NCBI GenBank assembly: GCA_001603165.1
Contig: LVBN01000016.1
Span: 25,028 to 89,027 of the forward strand
Direction: 5' to 3'
DNA length: 64,000 nucleotides
Origin: Spirochaetales bacterium Spiro_12
Lineage (GTDB): Bacteria; Spirochaetota; Spirochaetia; Treponematales; Rectinemataceae
Within the stretch, counting starts at the first letter, position 1, and the number at the start of each line of letters is the position of its first letter. The notes beneath the pieces are model-generated. The model was not told the DNA's origin, searched no databases, and saw nothing but the letters and a program-made list of their open reading frames with translations. Positions 51,693-59,858 of this stretch are shown piece after piece. Both the position numbers and the translations under genes were made by a program.

Positions 51693-53520
51693 CTTCGCAG
51701 GGCAGTTCCACAAAAAACACGGTGTTCCCCGGCTCGCTTTCGCACCAGATACGACCGCCGTGCACTTCGGTGATATGTTTGCATACGGACAATCCTAAGC
51801 CCGCATGACCGCTCCCGTTCTTGCCGCTCTTGAAAGGAGTGAATAGTCCGGCGATCTTATCGGGGGAAATACCCGAACCGGAATCCGTCACTTGGAGCAA
51901 AGCCTTGCCGTTCGCCTGTTTTCGTAATTTCACCACGATGCTGCCGCCTTTTTCCACCGCGTCGAAGGCGTTCATGAGCAAATTGATGAGCACCTGTTTT
52001 ATTCGGGCAGGATCCATTCTCGCCATCACAGGCTCCAAAGGCACATCCGAGCCGAGGGAAATTCCTCTTCTCTCGGCTTCGTACTCCAGCAGCACCAACG
52101 ATTCCTTTATCACAAGAAGCAAATCGCCGGGATGCAGGGCTGATGAATCGACGGCGGAAAAGGAAAGCAGGTTCTGCATACTGCCGTGTATCCGTAAAAT
52201 TTCGTTGCGGATGATTTCCAACCTGTCCTTCACGTAAGGATCTTGGGTTTTCATGAGCAGGAGCGTCACGTAATTGGAGATAATGCCCAGGGGGTTATTC
52301 ACCTCATGGACGATGCCCGCCGACAGTTGGGCGATCGACGATGTGCGCTCCATCTTGGCTAAGTAATCCCTGGTCACGCGCTCTTCGGTCACATCCTGAA
52401 GCACGAGAATAGTGCCGAAAAGCTGCTTCAAGCTATCGTGGAAGGGATAGATCATGACATCGACGAAGCGTCCCTTTGTGGTGGGCCACTGTTTCCATTT
52501 CGCGGATATGCCGGATTTTATTGCATCGATTAATAGGCCGTATCGATCCTTGCCGAATCCATCCCGCAATTCCCCGACCATCAGCGGGTTTAGAATGGGA
52601 ATGTCCATCCCGTCCAGCCGCGCCACCGATTCCTCCGGTCCGGTGCATAGGATATCGTAGGCCGACTGATTGGCCAGATAAATTTTACCCTCTCCATCGA
52701 AGAAGACCGTGCCCAGGGGGAGGTTTGACACTATCTCCTCGTTGTACTTCTTGTATTTGAGCAAACGGATGTTCTTGCTTACCAGCTCTTCCCTCGATTC
52801 GCTGAAGGAGTAGGCCAAATCTACCAGATCCTCCCTATCCAGGCTGCGTACCGGTTGCGTTTCCACAATCTTTCCGGCTTTCATGATCGAGAGAATATCC
52901 GCGATCTTCAATACCTCGTCCACGTTGGACGCCGCATAGAGGACAGCCTCGTCGTCGCTCCTCTGCTCCGCGAGCACCGTATAGAGAACCTGCATTTCGT
53001 CGGCGGTAAAACGCCCCGCCGGTTCGTCGAGTATGAGCACCGCGGGTTCGAATGCCAAGGCGCGGGCTAGCTCTATAACTGTGGACTCGATTCTGCTCAG
53101 TTTATGAAGCGGCCGGCGAAGATCGGGACGAAGGTTCCATTTTTCGCAGAGCCTGAGAATGGAAGCTTCGATGTCATCCCTCATGTGCCTGGATGAAAAG
53201 CCGATTTTCATGCGGCCGGCCATGATATTTTCCCAGGGCAACAGCGTGGGGATGATATTCGGAGCCTGGTGAAAAACGCCTACGCCCGCCTGAACCATCG
53301 TTTGAGGACTCATTCGAGGCAAGGGATGACCCTGTACGAATACCTCACCCTTCGAGAGCGTTATCGTGCCCTCGAGAAGCGAAACGATACTGGATTTTCC
53401 GGCTCTGCGCTCCCCTATTATCGCGTGGATTTCCCCTCGGGAAGCCTGGAGATTCAACCCATCCAGGGCGATTATCGTGCCATGGTGGGCCGTGACATTA
53501 CGCAGTTCAAGACCGCTCAT
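51670..53520 (-). CDS. Hybrid ABC ATPase / PAS / histidine kinase
   Basis: A 616-residue soluble sensor kinase with no membrane segment. Residues about 1-235 form an ABC ATPase domain of the sugar-importer NBD1 type: Walker A GERRAGKS (36-43), Q-loop Gln 85, degenerate signature LSRIES (141-146, in place of the LSVxxxQxxEIAKA form), Walker B VLILDEP (161-167); the H-loop His is missing (AASN near 196-199 where relatives have ISHK). Residues about 255-375 are PAS. The kinase core has H-box AGIVHEVNNPLG (His 405, NtrB-like), N-box NLLMNAFDA, and ATP lid DSGSGI and GHAGLGLSV. It overlaps the response regulator gene by 14 bases. I know of no described ABC-ATPase sensor kinase. It probably monitors the cognate importer or nucleotide state. 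Confidence 0.85.
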   Translation of the reverse strand: MSGLELRNVTAHHGTIIALDGLNLQASRGEIHAIIGERRAGKSSIVSLLEGTITLSKGEVFVQGHPLPRMSPQTMVQAGVGVFHQAPNIIPTLLPWENIMAGRMKIGFSSRHMRDDIEASILRLCEKWNLRPDLRRPLHKLSRIESTVIELARALAFEPAVLILDEPAGRFTADEMQVLYTVLAEQRSDDEAVLYAASNVDEVLKIADILSIMKAGKIVETQPVRSLDREDLVDLAYSFSESREELVSKNIRLLKYKKYNEEIVSNLPLGTVFFDGEGKIYLANQSAYDILCTGPEESVARLDGMDIPILNPLMVGELRDGFGKDRYGLLIDAIKSGISAKWKQWPTTKGRFVDVMIYPFHDSLKQLFGTILVLQDVTEERVTRDYLAKMERTSSIAQLSAGIVHEVNNPLGIISNYVTLLLMKTQDPYVKDRLEIIRNEILRIHGSMQNLLSFSAVDSSALHPGDLLLVIKESLVLLEYEAERRGISLGSDVPLEPVMARMDPARIKQVLINLLMNAFDAVEKGGSIVVKLRKQANGKALLQVTDSGSGISPDKIAGLFTPFKSGKNGSGHAGLGLSVCKHITEVHGGRIWCESEPGNTVFFVELPCEGAPQIKT

Positions 53521-54871
53521 CGCCGCCGAAACCCAGCTTTTCCAGTTTGTTGTAAAGGGTTCTCCGAGGAATGCCCAAAAGCTTGGCCGCCTCGGTGCGA
53601 TTTCCCCTGGACTTTTCGATCGCTTCGAGAATCATCGCCCGCTCCAAATCCTGGCAGGCTTCATTTATCGACAGGGCGCCCGGATCGGAGCTTCTGTTTT
53701 CGCCGCATACGCCCATCATGTACTGCTGAGGCAGGTGCTGTGGTCCGAGCCTGCGTCCGTCGCAAAAAATAATCGCCCGTTCTATGCAGTTCTTTAGTTC
53801 CCGCACGTTCCCCAGCCACGGCTGTGCCTTGAGCAGCGCCAGGAATTCGTCCTCGACCAAGGGTTCTTCCTTGCCGTAGGATCTTGAAAAATCCGCGACG
53901 AAACGCTTGACCAGGAGAGGAATGTCATCGATATGATTCCTGAGCGAAGGAGTCTGGATCGAAATCACCGAGAGGCGATAGTACAAATCCTCCCTGAACA
54001 ATCCCTTCGCGATGAGTTCTCCCAGATTCTGGTTGGTAGCCGAGATTATTCGCACATCGGTGCTCAAATCCTTGGTGCCGCCGACCCTCCTGAACTCCCC
54101 GCCCTGCAGTATGTGGAGCAATTTGGATTGCAGCTTGACATCCATGTCGCCGATTTCATCCAGGAATACCGTGCCCTTCTCCGCGCTCTCGAAAAGCCCT
54201 TGTTTCCTCGATACGGCTCCCGTAAAGGCTCCTTTTTCATACCCGAACAACTCGCTTTCCAACAGGGTATCGGGTATGGCGGCGCAGTTTATTTTCATGA
54301 AGGGATGCATGGACCTCTGGGACTGGCTATGGATCGATTCAGCCACCAATTCCTTCCCCGTGCCGCTTTCGCCCATTATTATCACCGAAGCATCGGTAGG
54401 CGCCACGCGCCTAATGGATTCCCTGAGTTCGCGAATGGCGGGACTCTCTCCCAGAATGCCATCCGCGGCCTGGCCAGCCTTGTATTCCCCAGGGGCATGG
54501 GCACCGAAGTCCAAAAGACTCAACTGTCGACGCAGTTTGGGAAAATCGAGGGGTTTGGTGAAAAAATCCATGGCGCCGTATTTCATGGCCAGCACGGCGG
54601 TATCCACCGACGGATATCCTGTCATCATGAACACCCTGAGATTGGGCGACAATGCCCGCAGATCTTTAAGAAGTTCGAGGCCGCCGCGCTCGGGCATTCT
54701 GACATCGAGTATCGCGATATCCGGCGCACTGCGGTCCAGGAGTTCCATGGCCGAGGCCGCGCTATCGGCCAGCAGCACCCCATAGCCTTCGGCTTGCAGA
54801 AGCTCGCCGAGGGACGCGCGCATCCATTGTTCGTCGTCTACTATCAGAATAGTCGGTTTCATCCTATCCAT
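53507..54871 (-). CDS. NtrC-family sigma54-dependent response regulator
   Basis: A 454-residue activator. Receiver domain: acidic pocket D12/D13, phosphoacceptor D56 (AILDVRMPE), T84, K106. AAA+ domain: Walker A GESGTGKE (167-174), the sigma54 contact loop GAFTGA (214-219), Walker B TVFLDEIGDM. C-terminal Fis-type helix-turn-helix (RTEAAKLLGIPRRTLYNKLEKLG). Paired with the ABC-kinase whose start overlaps its end. A second ATG at 54862 is possible. TATACAAT lies 2-9 bases before the start, so an internal promoter is possible. It is expected to act at the sigma54 promoter upstream of the operon. Confidence 0.9.
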   Translation of the reverse strand: MDRMKPTILIVDDEQWMRASLGELLQAEGYGVLLADSAASAMELLDRSAPDIAILDVRMPERGGLELLKDLRALSPNLRVFMMTGYPSVDTAVLAMKYGAMDFFTKPLDFPKLRRQLSLLDFGAHAPGEYKAGQAADGILGESPAIRELRESIRRVAPTDASVIIMGESGTGKELVAESIHSQSQRSMHPFMKINCAAIPDTLLESELFGYEKGAFTGAVSRKQGLFESAEKGTVFLDEIGDMDVKLQSKLLHILQGGEFRRVGGTKDLSTDVRIISATNQNLGELIAKGLFREDLYYRLSVISIQTPSLRNHIDDIPLLVKRFVADFSRSYGKEEPLVEDEFLALLKAQPWLGNVRELKNCIERAIIFCDGRRLGPQHLPQQYMMGVCGENRSSDPGALSINEACQDLERAMILEAIEKSRGNRTEAAKLLGIPRRTLYNKLEKLGFGGDERS

Positions 54872-54897
54872 GGATTGTATACCATAGATGCCTCTTT

Positions 54898-55869
54898 TCA
54901 GCGAGGGCGCTTTTTCGTGTACGAATCGATGCCCACGACCACGAGAATTATCAAGCCCTTGATAACGTACTGGATGAATACAGGTACTCCCAGGAGATTG
55001 AAGGCGTTGGTGACCACGGTAAGGAGCAGCACTCCTATCATGGCGCCCAGCACCGTGCCCTCCCCTCCCGACACCGAAGTACCGCCGATGACCACCGCGG
55101 CGATGGCGTCCATGTCGTAATTCTGCCCGGCGAGCGGAGTGGCGGAGGATAGTCGCGCCGCGTAGACGACGCCGGAAATAGCCGCCATGAGGCCGCCGAT
55201 TATGAAGGTCATCATATGGTAAAAATCGACGGATACGCCCGCCAGACGGGTAGCTTCCTTATTCCCGCCCACGGCGCAACAGTAGCGTCCCAGCTGGGTT
55301 TTGGAGAGAACGAACTGAAAAAGCGCGACGAGCACGACCATTATAATCACCGGCACGGGAATGCCCCAGAGATAGCCCGAGCCTATGACCTCGAATTGCG
55401 GTACCTGTCCGTTGATGGGGTAGCCTTTAGTATAAAGATAGACCAGGCCCCGTATGATCGTGGAAGTGCCCAAGGTGGCTATCATGGGAACGATATGGAT
55501 CTTAGCCGCGAGAAATCCGTTCACCGCGCCGATGAGCACCCCGGCGAGCACGGCAAGAAGAGCCGCCAGCGCCCAATGCATGGAACTCTGAAGCCCCAGC
55601 GCCAGAGCCGCGGAGAGCGCCAGGGTGGAGCCGACAGAAATGTCGAATCCTCCTCCTATAATCACGAAGGTGGTTCCTATGGCCATGATGCCCACGATAG
55701 TACTCTGCCTAAGAATATTCATGAGGTTCTTGGCGGAAAGAAAATTGGGCGTCAAAAAGGAAATGCCCAGGGAGAGCACGAAAAAGCTTATGAGCAAACC
55801 GTAACGTTTTACGATTTCCTTGTAGTGTCTTGCCTTGCTGCTCTTGATGTTTGCGATGGTTTCACTCAT
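54898..55869 (-). CDS. Ribose-type sugar ABC transporter permease
   Basis: A 323-residue RbsC/BPD_transp_2 permease with about ten hydrophobic segments, including TTFVIIGGGFDISVGSTLALSAALA and the coupling part VGGNKEATRLAGVSVDFYH. The first 8 bases overlap the ATPase gene end. It carries the imported compound through the membrane and contacts the ATPase. In this operon it is also the most likely docking site for the kinase's ABC domain (inference). Confidence 0.9.
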   Translation of the reverse strand: MSETIANIKSSKARHYKEIVKRYGLLISFFVLSLGISFLTPNFLSAKNLMNILRQSTIVGIMAIGTTFVIIGGGFDISVGSTLALSAALALGLQSSMHWALAALLAVLAGVLIGAVNGFLAAKIHIVPMIATLGTSTIIRGLVYLYTKGYPINGQVPQFEVIGSGYLWGIPVPVIIMVVLVALFQFVLSKTQLGRYCCAVGGNKEATRLAGVSVDFYHMMTFIIGGLMAAISGVVYAARLSSATPLAGQNYDMDAIAAVVIGGTSVSGGEGTVLGAMIGVLLLTVVTNAFNLLGVPVFIQYVIKGLIILVVVGIDSYTKKRPR

Positions 55870-57229
55870 TGCTCACCTCGATCATTTCTTTTAAGAGGAG
55901 GTCCTCTGTCGGTACCGTGTCGAACACGCGCTTTATCCTGCCCTTTTGCATCACCATGATTCTATCGGCCACGATCAAGACTTCCGCCGGATCGCCTGAA
56001 AGGTAGAGTACCGATTTCCCCTTGGCGGCCAGATCGCGGACAATAGCGTAAATCTGCTCTTTTGTGGCCACATCAATTCCCCTGGTAGGCTCATCCAGCA
56101 CGAGAACCTGCGGCGATGCCAGCAGCCATCGGGCAAGCACGCATTTTTGCTGGTTCCCGCCGCTCAAAAACTTGATTTTCTGTTTCAAGTCCACATATTT
56201 GATGGATAATCGGCTGGCCACATCGGCAGCTCGGTTTTTCTCCTTATTGCCGTTTATAAAACCGTAACGCGCGATATCGCCCAACGATGAAAGGGAAATA
56301 TTGCTCTCGATGTCATGTTCCAGGATCAGGCCAAGGGTTTTGCGATCTTCGGGAGCCATCCCCATACCCTGTTTTACCGCCTGGGCCGGGCTCTTGAACC
56401 TGAGCTGCCTGCCCTCCAGTCGTATGGTGCCGGTATGGCTTTGGCTCGCCCCGAAAAGCGCGCGGGCCAGTTCCGTTTTGCCGGAACCGACAACGCCCAC
56501 CAAGCCCAGCACTTCGCCTGCCCGAAGCTCGAAACTCACGTTCGAGAATTCATTGCCGCGCGTCAGATCCCTGACTTCCATCATTACCGGTCCAGGGCTC
56601 GCCTTCGCGTAGGTCTGGCGCTCCGAAGCTTCCTTGCCAAGCATCAGTGCCACTATATTCCTGATCGGCGTGGATGGGGATATATGGTCAGCCACGATCC
56701 TTCCATCCCGTATCACCGTGGCGCTGTCGGCGATGCTCTTGACCTCGTCGAGAAAATGGGTGATGAAAATGATGCTCATGCCCTGGCTTTTCAGCTCACC
56801 TACTATCGTCTCGTACTCCTTCAGCATCGCCGCTTCATCCAAAACGCCGCCCGGCCTGGAGTATTCCCGACCTAAGAATAGGTTCTCGATTATGGTCAGG
56901 GTGGGGATGAGGCTGGATTCCTGGTGGACAACGCTTATTCCCGCGCCATAGGCCTGTAAAGGATTATTGAACGATGCCTGTTTTCCGTCCAAAAGTATCC
57001 TGCCTTCATCGGCGTGGTACACTCCGCAGAGAATCTTCATCAGCGTTGATTTTCCCGCGCCGTTAGCCCCGAGGAAAGCCACCACCTCGGCGCGTTCCAT
57101 GGTAAAATCGACCCTATCGAGAACTTTTACGCCGAGAAAACTCTTGGATATATTTTCCATTCTGAGCAAGGGCGGCTTTACGTCCAGGTCTTTTTTCGCG
57201 CCCGATCTTTGAGATGAGTATTCAATCAT
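55862..57229 (-). CDS. Ribose-type ABC transporter ATPase with internally truncated first domain
   Basis: A 455-residue relative of RbsA/MglA. NBD1 has Walker A GANGAGKS (about 54-61), Q-loop Gln 103 and H-loop His 158 (FITHFLDE), but between GREYSRPGGVLDEAAMLKEYETIVGELKSQG the signature motif and Walker B are absent. Gln-to-His spacing is 55 residues here against 116 in the MglA encoded at 140-1654, so about 61 residues are missing without a frameshift. NBD2 looks complete (GVVGSGKTE, LSGGNQQK, VLVLDEPTRGIDV). ATG 57229 overlaps the TIM-barrel gene stop (ATGA); a longer frame from 57298 would overlap that gene by 70 bases. NBD1 can probably bind but not hydrolyse ATP by itself. Confidence 0.9.
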   Translation of the reverse strand: MIEYSSQRSGAKKDLDVKPPLLRMENISKSFLGVKVLDRVDFTMERAEVVAFLGANGAGKSTLMKILCGVYHADEGRILLDGKQASFNNPLQAYGAGISVVHQESSLIPTLTIIENLFLGREYSRPGGVLDEAAMLKEYETIVGELKSQGMSIIFITHFLDEVKSIADSATVIRDGRIVADHISPSTPIRNIVALMLGKEASERQTYAKASPGPVMMEVRDLTRGNEFSNVSFELRAGEVLGLVGVVGSGKTELARALFGASQSHTGTIRLEGRQLRFKSPAQAVKQGMGMAPEDRKTLGLILEHDIESNISLSSLGDIARYGFINGNKEKNRAADVASRLSIKYVDLKQKIKFLSGGNQQKCVLARWLLASPQVLVLDEPTRGIDVATKEQIYAIVRDLAAKGKSVLYLSGDPAEVLIVADRIMVMQKGRIKRVFDTVPTEDLLLKEMIEVSNE

Positions 57230-58455
57230 TGGAAATCCTTGCGAAGCTTCGCGACAGCCATTATGTGGTTTCGGGGAATATAGAGGATATTCCAGCACAG
57301 GGCGATATTTTCCCGGGACAATGCTTCGAGATACGCGTCCCGGGCCGCCTCGTCGATCTTCGTCGCATAATCCTCATGATCGACCAACTCTATGCCGGCA
57401 TACACATCGGCCCTATGATCGTTCCGGCCATCCGCTTCGCGCTTCGCTCGGGACATCTGGGAAGCCGCGAGGCCCGCGGGGAAACTCCCTCCGAGCTGCA
57501 CCGCCTTCAAGTGCTCATCCTCGATTCCGGAAAGCTCGGCGACAAACTGCCTTGCCCGGGAGGTTTCCACTCCTGATCGGGATAAGCCCTCCATGAGCAA
57601 CCTGAACTCCAGAGGCAATCCTGCAGGTGCCGAAGCCTTGCAATAGAGCATCGGCTTTATAAAATCGGCGTTACGCGAGAGCAAAGCGTAATCCTGCCCG
57701 ACGATGTCGCTCAACGCAGGGGCAAGAAGATCGAGACCTACGCGAAGCCCCGCGCCATGAACCGCTTCGGAATAACGCGAGACCGCCGTGGCGACCATTT
57801 TCGCGCGAAATTCGCGGGCCAGCTTAAAGGCATTCCGGAATTTCACCGCCCCTTCTCTTCCGTAGGCCGCCCAATTGACCATTTCCCTCACCAGATCCGG
57901 CCAATCCATGCCGTTATCGCGATAAAAGGCTTTTGTACAGGCGGAACAGGAACAAGCACCCAGGTATTCCAAGCCATTGGCCGGCGAAGGATAACGGATT
58001 CTATCCAGGAACACTCCCTGGGCGCCGATTTCTTGGGCGGCTTCGACGGCCCGGAGTATGCCTTTGTCATCATCCAGCATTGCCGACGGACAGCAAAAGA
58101 GAAATTTCTCATCTCCTTTGCCCATTCCGTTCCAGGCCGCGATGGCGCCGTAGCCTTCCCTGCCTTTAAAATCCCTTACGAGAGGCAGCCGGGACAAGGA
58201 TGCGGCTCTGTCGGCAAAGACCATTGTCCACAAGGATACATTTACATTTTTCCCACCGCAGTGTTCCACGATTTTTCGCGCCAGATCGCCATAGTCCTCA
58301 TGTATGGACAAAATGAGCTCATCCGGCTCGAGGGCTTCGAGGGAAAAATCCAGGCGTTCCACTATTTCGTTTTCGCTGAATTTTTCCATCTGCCCGGGAC
58401 CGATCATCAGCTGAATCGCAATTTTTTTCGATTTTCGTGCAGCGTTTGCATACAT
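57226..58455 (-). CDS. Predicted cytosolic TIM-barrel glycoside-hydrolase-like protein
   Basis: A 409-residue protein without a signal peptide. It resembles the GHL/DUF-type glycosidase-like barrels: LILSIHEDYGDLARKIVEH, then GAQGVFLDRIRYPSPANGLE with a candidate acidic catalytic Asp at a strand end, followed by a cysteine cluster CSCSACTKAFYRDNG, and ISAWNGMG-like GAIAAWNGMGKGDEKFLFCCPS. The family assignment is by fold-type patterns only. Located between the binding-protein and ATPase genes, it may process the imported compound. The start ATG 58455 lies after AGAGAAAG, a weak ribosome binding site. Confidence 0.5.
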   Translation of the reverse strand: MYANAARKSKKIAIQLMIGPGQMEKFSENEIVERLDFSLEALEPDELILSIHEDYGDLARKIVEHCGGKNVNVSLWTMVFADRAASLSRLPLVRDFKGREGYGAIAAWNGMGKGDEKFLFCCPSAMLDDDKGILRAVEAAQEIGAQGVFLDRIRYPSPANGLEYLGACSCSACTKAFYRDNGMDWPDLVREMVNWAAYGREGAVKFRNAFKLAREFRAKMVATAVSRYSEAVHGAGLRVGLDLLAPALSDIVGQDYALLSRNADFIKPMLYCKASAPAGLPLEFRLLMEGLSRSGVETSRARQFVAELSGIEDEHLKAVQLGGSFPAGLAASQMSRAKREADGRNDHRADVYAGIELVDHEDYATKIDEAARDAYLEALSRENIALCWNILYIPRNHIMAVAKLRKDFQ

Positions 58456-58470
58456 AGGCTTTCTCTCGAA

Positions 58471-58502
58471 AGACCGGGGATTTCGAAGAAGATCCCCGGT
58501 CT
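58471..58502 (-). other. Stem-loop between the binding-protein gene and the TIM-barrel gene
   Basis: On the minus strand AGACCGGGGAT / ATCCCCGGTCT, 11-bp perfect stem, 10-base loop, no T-tract. Probably stabilises the binding-protein mRNA segment or reduces downstream expression. Confidence 0.6.
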
Positions 58503-58518
58503 GTAGTGTGGTTATGGT

Positions 58519-59454
58519 TTACATTTCGGGAACATGCTGACTTACATTGGATTTGTCGACGAAAACCGGAACCACCTCCACGAAGGGAGGCACTTTCTGG
58601 CCGGAAAGATACTTGGCCGTGGTTTCGACGGCCAGGAATCCCATATTGATGATCGATGCGTATGCTGTCATCTGGATATTGCCCGCCTTGATCTCCGCTT
58701 CGACTGCCTTAGAATATTCCAGGGCCGTCACGAATTTCCCCTTCAGGCCGGCTTCGCGGATGGCCTTCGATGCGGCGACCGCTCCATCGGTCCATTCGGC
58801 GGCGACCAGGTCGAAGCTCTGTCCCTTCTGGAGGAAGGCTTCCATTGCGGCGAGGGATCCTTCTTTCGTCCACCCGGGAATAGCCTGGCTGTAGATGATT
58901 TTGAAGTTGGGATTCTTTGCCAGCTCGGCCCTGAATCCATCGCTTCTCTGCCGCTGGGCGCTCGTCCCAGGCTCTCCTTCGATGAGAACGATATTGCCTC
59001 CCTTGCCGCCCAGGAGTTTCTGAGCCATCTGGCCCATCATGGTGCCGTAAGCGGTATCGTTGATCCCGATAAAGGTGACGACGCCGGGATATTGGCCCAT
59101 CGGATCGGGACCGAGGGTATTGGTGAAGGTGATGAGGGGGATTTTCGCTTCGTTGCACATCTTCACCGCGGGCAGAAGAGCCTGGGGATCGCGGGCGCAG
59201 AGCATTATCGCATCAACGCCCTTGGCGACGAAATTCTCCACCTGGTTGAGCTGTTTGCCCGCATCCCATTCGGCGTCGGAGTAGGTCAGGGCGATATTGT
59301 ATTTCGCCGCAGCCTGATCCATACCCTTACGCTCCACCGCGAAAAACTCTACCGATCCCGGCAGGCAGACTGCCACCTTCCATTGCTTGGCCTGGGCCGA
59401 GACGCCACTGACTATGGCCAGGGCACAGAGGAGAACTACTACGACTCGTTTCAT
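58519..59454 (-). CDS. Ribose-type sugar ABC transporter substrate-binding protein
   Basis: A 311-residue periplasmic protein of the RbsB type (Peripla_BP_4). Signal peptide (VVVVLLCALAIVSGVSAQ), then WKVAVCLPGSVEFFAVERKG, AKGVDAIMLCARDPQALLPAV and GGKGGNIVLIEGEPGTSAQRQRSDGFRAEL (in parts). ATG 59454 has GGAGG 6 bases upstream. First gene of the six-gene operon and placed directly downstream of a sigma54 promoter. Ligand unknown; family suggests a pentose, polyol or autoinducer-like sugar. Confidence 0.9.
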   Translation of the reverse strand: MKRVVVVLLCALAIVSGVSAQAKQWKVAVCLPGSVEFFAVERKGMDQAAAKYNIALTYSDAEWDAGKQLNQVENFVAKGVDAIMLCARDPQALLPAVKMCNEAKIPLITFTNTLGPDPMGQYPGVVTFIGINDTAYGTMMGQMAQKLLGGKGGNIVLIEGEPGTSAQRQRSDGFRAELAKNPNFKIIYSQAIPGWTKEGSLAAMEAFLQKGQSFDLVAAEWTDGAVAASKAIREAGLKGKFVTALEYSKAVEAEIKAGNIQMTAYASIINMGFLAVETTAKYLSGQKVPPFVEVVPVFVDKSNVSQHVPEM

Positions 59455-59493
59455 GAAAAACCTCCATTGTTTGGAAAAGCGTTCAGCGACTCT

Positions 59494-59511
59494 TCGCAAC
59501 TATCATGCCAA
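59494..59511 (-). promoter_or_regulatory. Sigma54 (-24/-12) promoter of the six-gene transport-signalling operon
   Basis: On the minus strand TTGGCATGATAGTTGC. Compared with the consensus TGGCACG-N4-TTGCW it differs at two positions and keeps GG and GC exactly 10 bases apart. The start would be near 59484, about 30 bases before ATG 59454. Confidence 0.75.
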
Positions 59512-59538
59512 TGGAGACGGCTTGCAGTCGCGTTTGAC

Positions 59539-59551
59539 TATCATTTTGTTA
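59539..59551 (+). promoter_or_regulatory. IHF-like site
   Basis: TATCATTTTGTTA matches the IHF consensus WATCAANNNNTTR except at one position and lies between the sigma54 promoter and the upstream dyad. The flanking AT-rich stretch also holds an imperfect TTGTTA/TAACAA repeat. Confidence 0.4.
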
Positions 59552-59587
59552 TAATATAGTATATTAACAAGCAGCATGTTTCCAGAT

Positions 59588-59599
59588 TCGCCCATTCGG
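59588..59599 (-). promoter_or_regulatory. Single enhancer half-site
   Basis: On the minus strand CCGAATGGGCGA, matching 10 of 12 bases of the half-site in the dyad further upstream (CCGAATGTGCCA). Confidence 0.4.
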
Positions 59600-59659
59600 C
59601 CCCCGGGTCAACGCGGCTCTAAACAGCCCATTGTACATCGATTGGCACAGGGCTTTTGC

Positions 59660-59687
59660 CCGAATGTGCCAAAAATGGCGCATTCGG
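59660..59687. promoter_or_regulatory. Candidate enhancer (UAS) dyad for the NtrC-type regulator
   Basis: CCGAATGTGCCA, AAAA, TGGCGCATTCGG: 12-4-12 dyad with one mismatch, centred about 190 bases upstream of the predicted sigma54 start. Typical distance for a bacterial enhancer. Confidence 0.55.
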
Positions 59688-59858
59688 CGACTCACCGTGG
59701 AAAGGCTTTTGAAACTCCGAAGAACAGCCTGGCAGCTGATGCCGAACAGGGCGAAAAAATCGCGATCCAACGGACGGTGCCGATTCCTCCTGGTATCACG
59801 AGGACCGAAAGCCAGGGGCTCCTTTCAGCCACATGCATAGTTTCTCACTTTAATATCC

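Larger units (their letters stand above)
59455..59858. other. 404-base regulatory region without genes
   Basis: Holds the ribosome binding site, sigma54 promoter, IHF-like site and enhancer-like repeats described separately. In the part at 59690-59858 I see no supported gene and no convincing terminator for the operon to its right. Confidence 0.6.

Noticed and set aside
57230-57298. Longer N-terminus for the truncated ABC ATPase
   Set aside because: It would overlap the TIM-barrel gene by 70 bases; ATG 57229 gives the usual ATGA coupling.
59534-59562. Sigma70-like TTGACT-17-TAGTAT on the plus strand
   Set aside because: It would transcribe into the 3' end of the ferredoxin gene with no supported product; more likely chance in an AT-rich stretch.
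59642-59660. Sigma54-like sequence on the plus strand
   Set aside because: TTGGCAC and TTGC are present, but GG and GC are 12 bases apart instead of 10.
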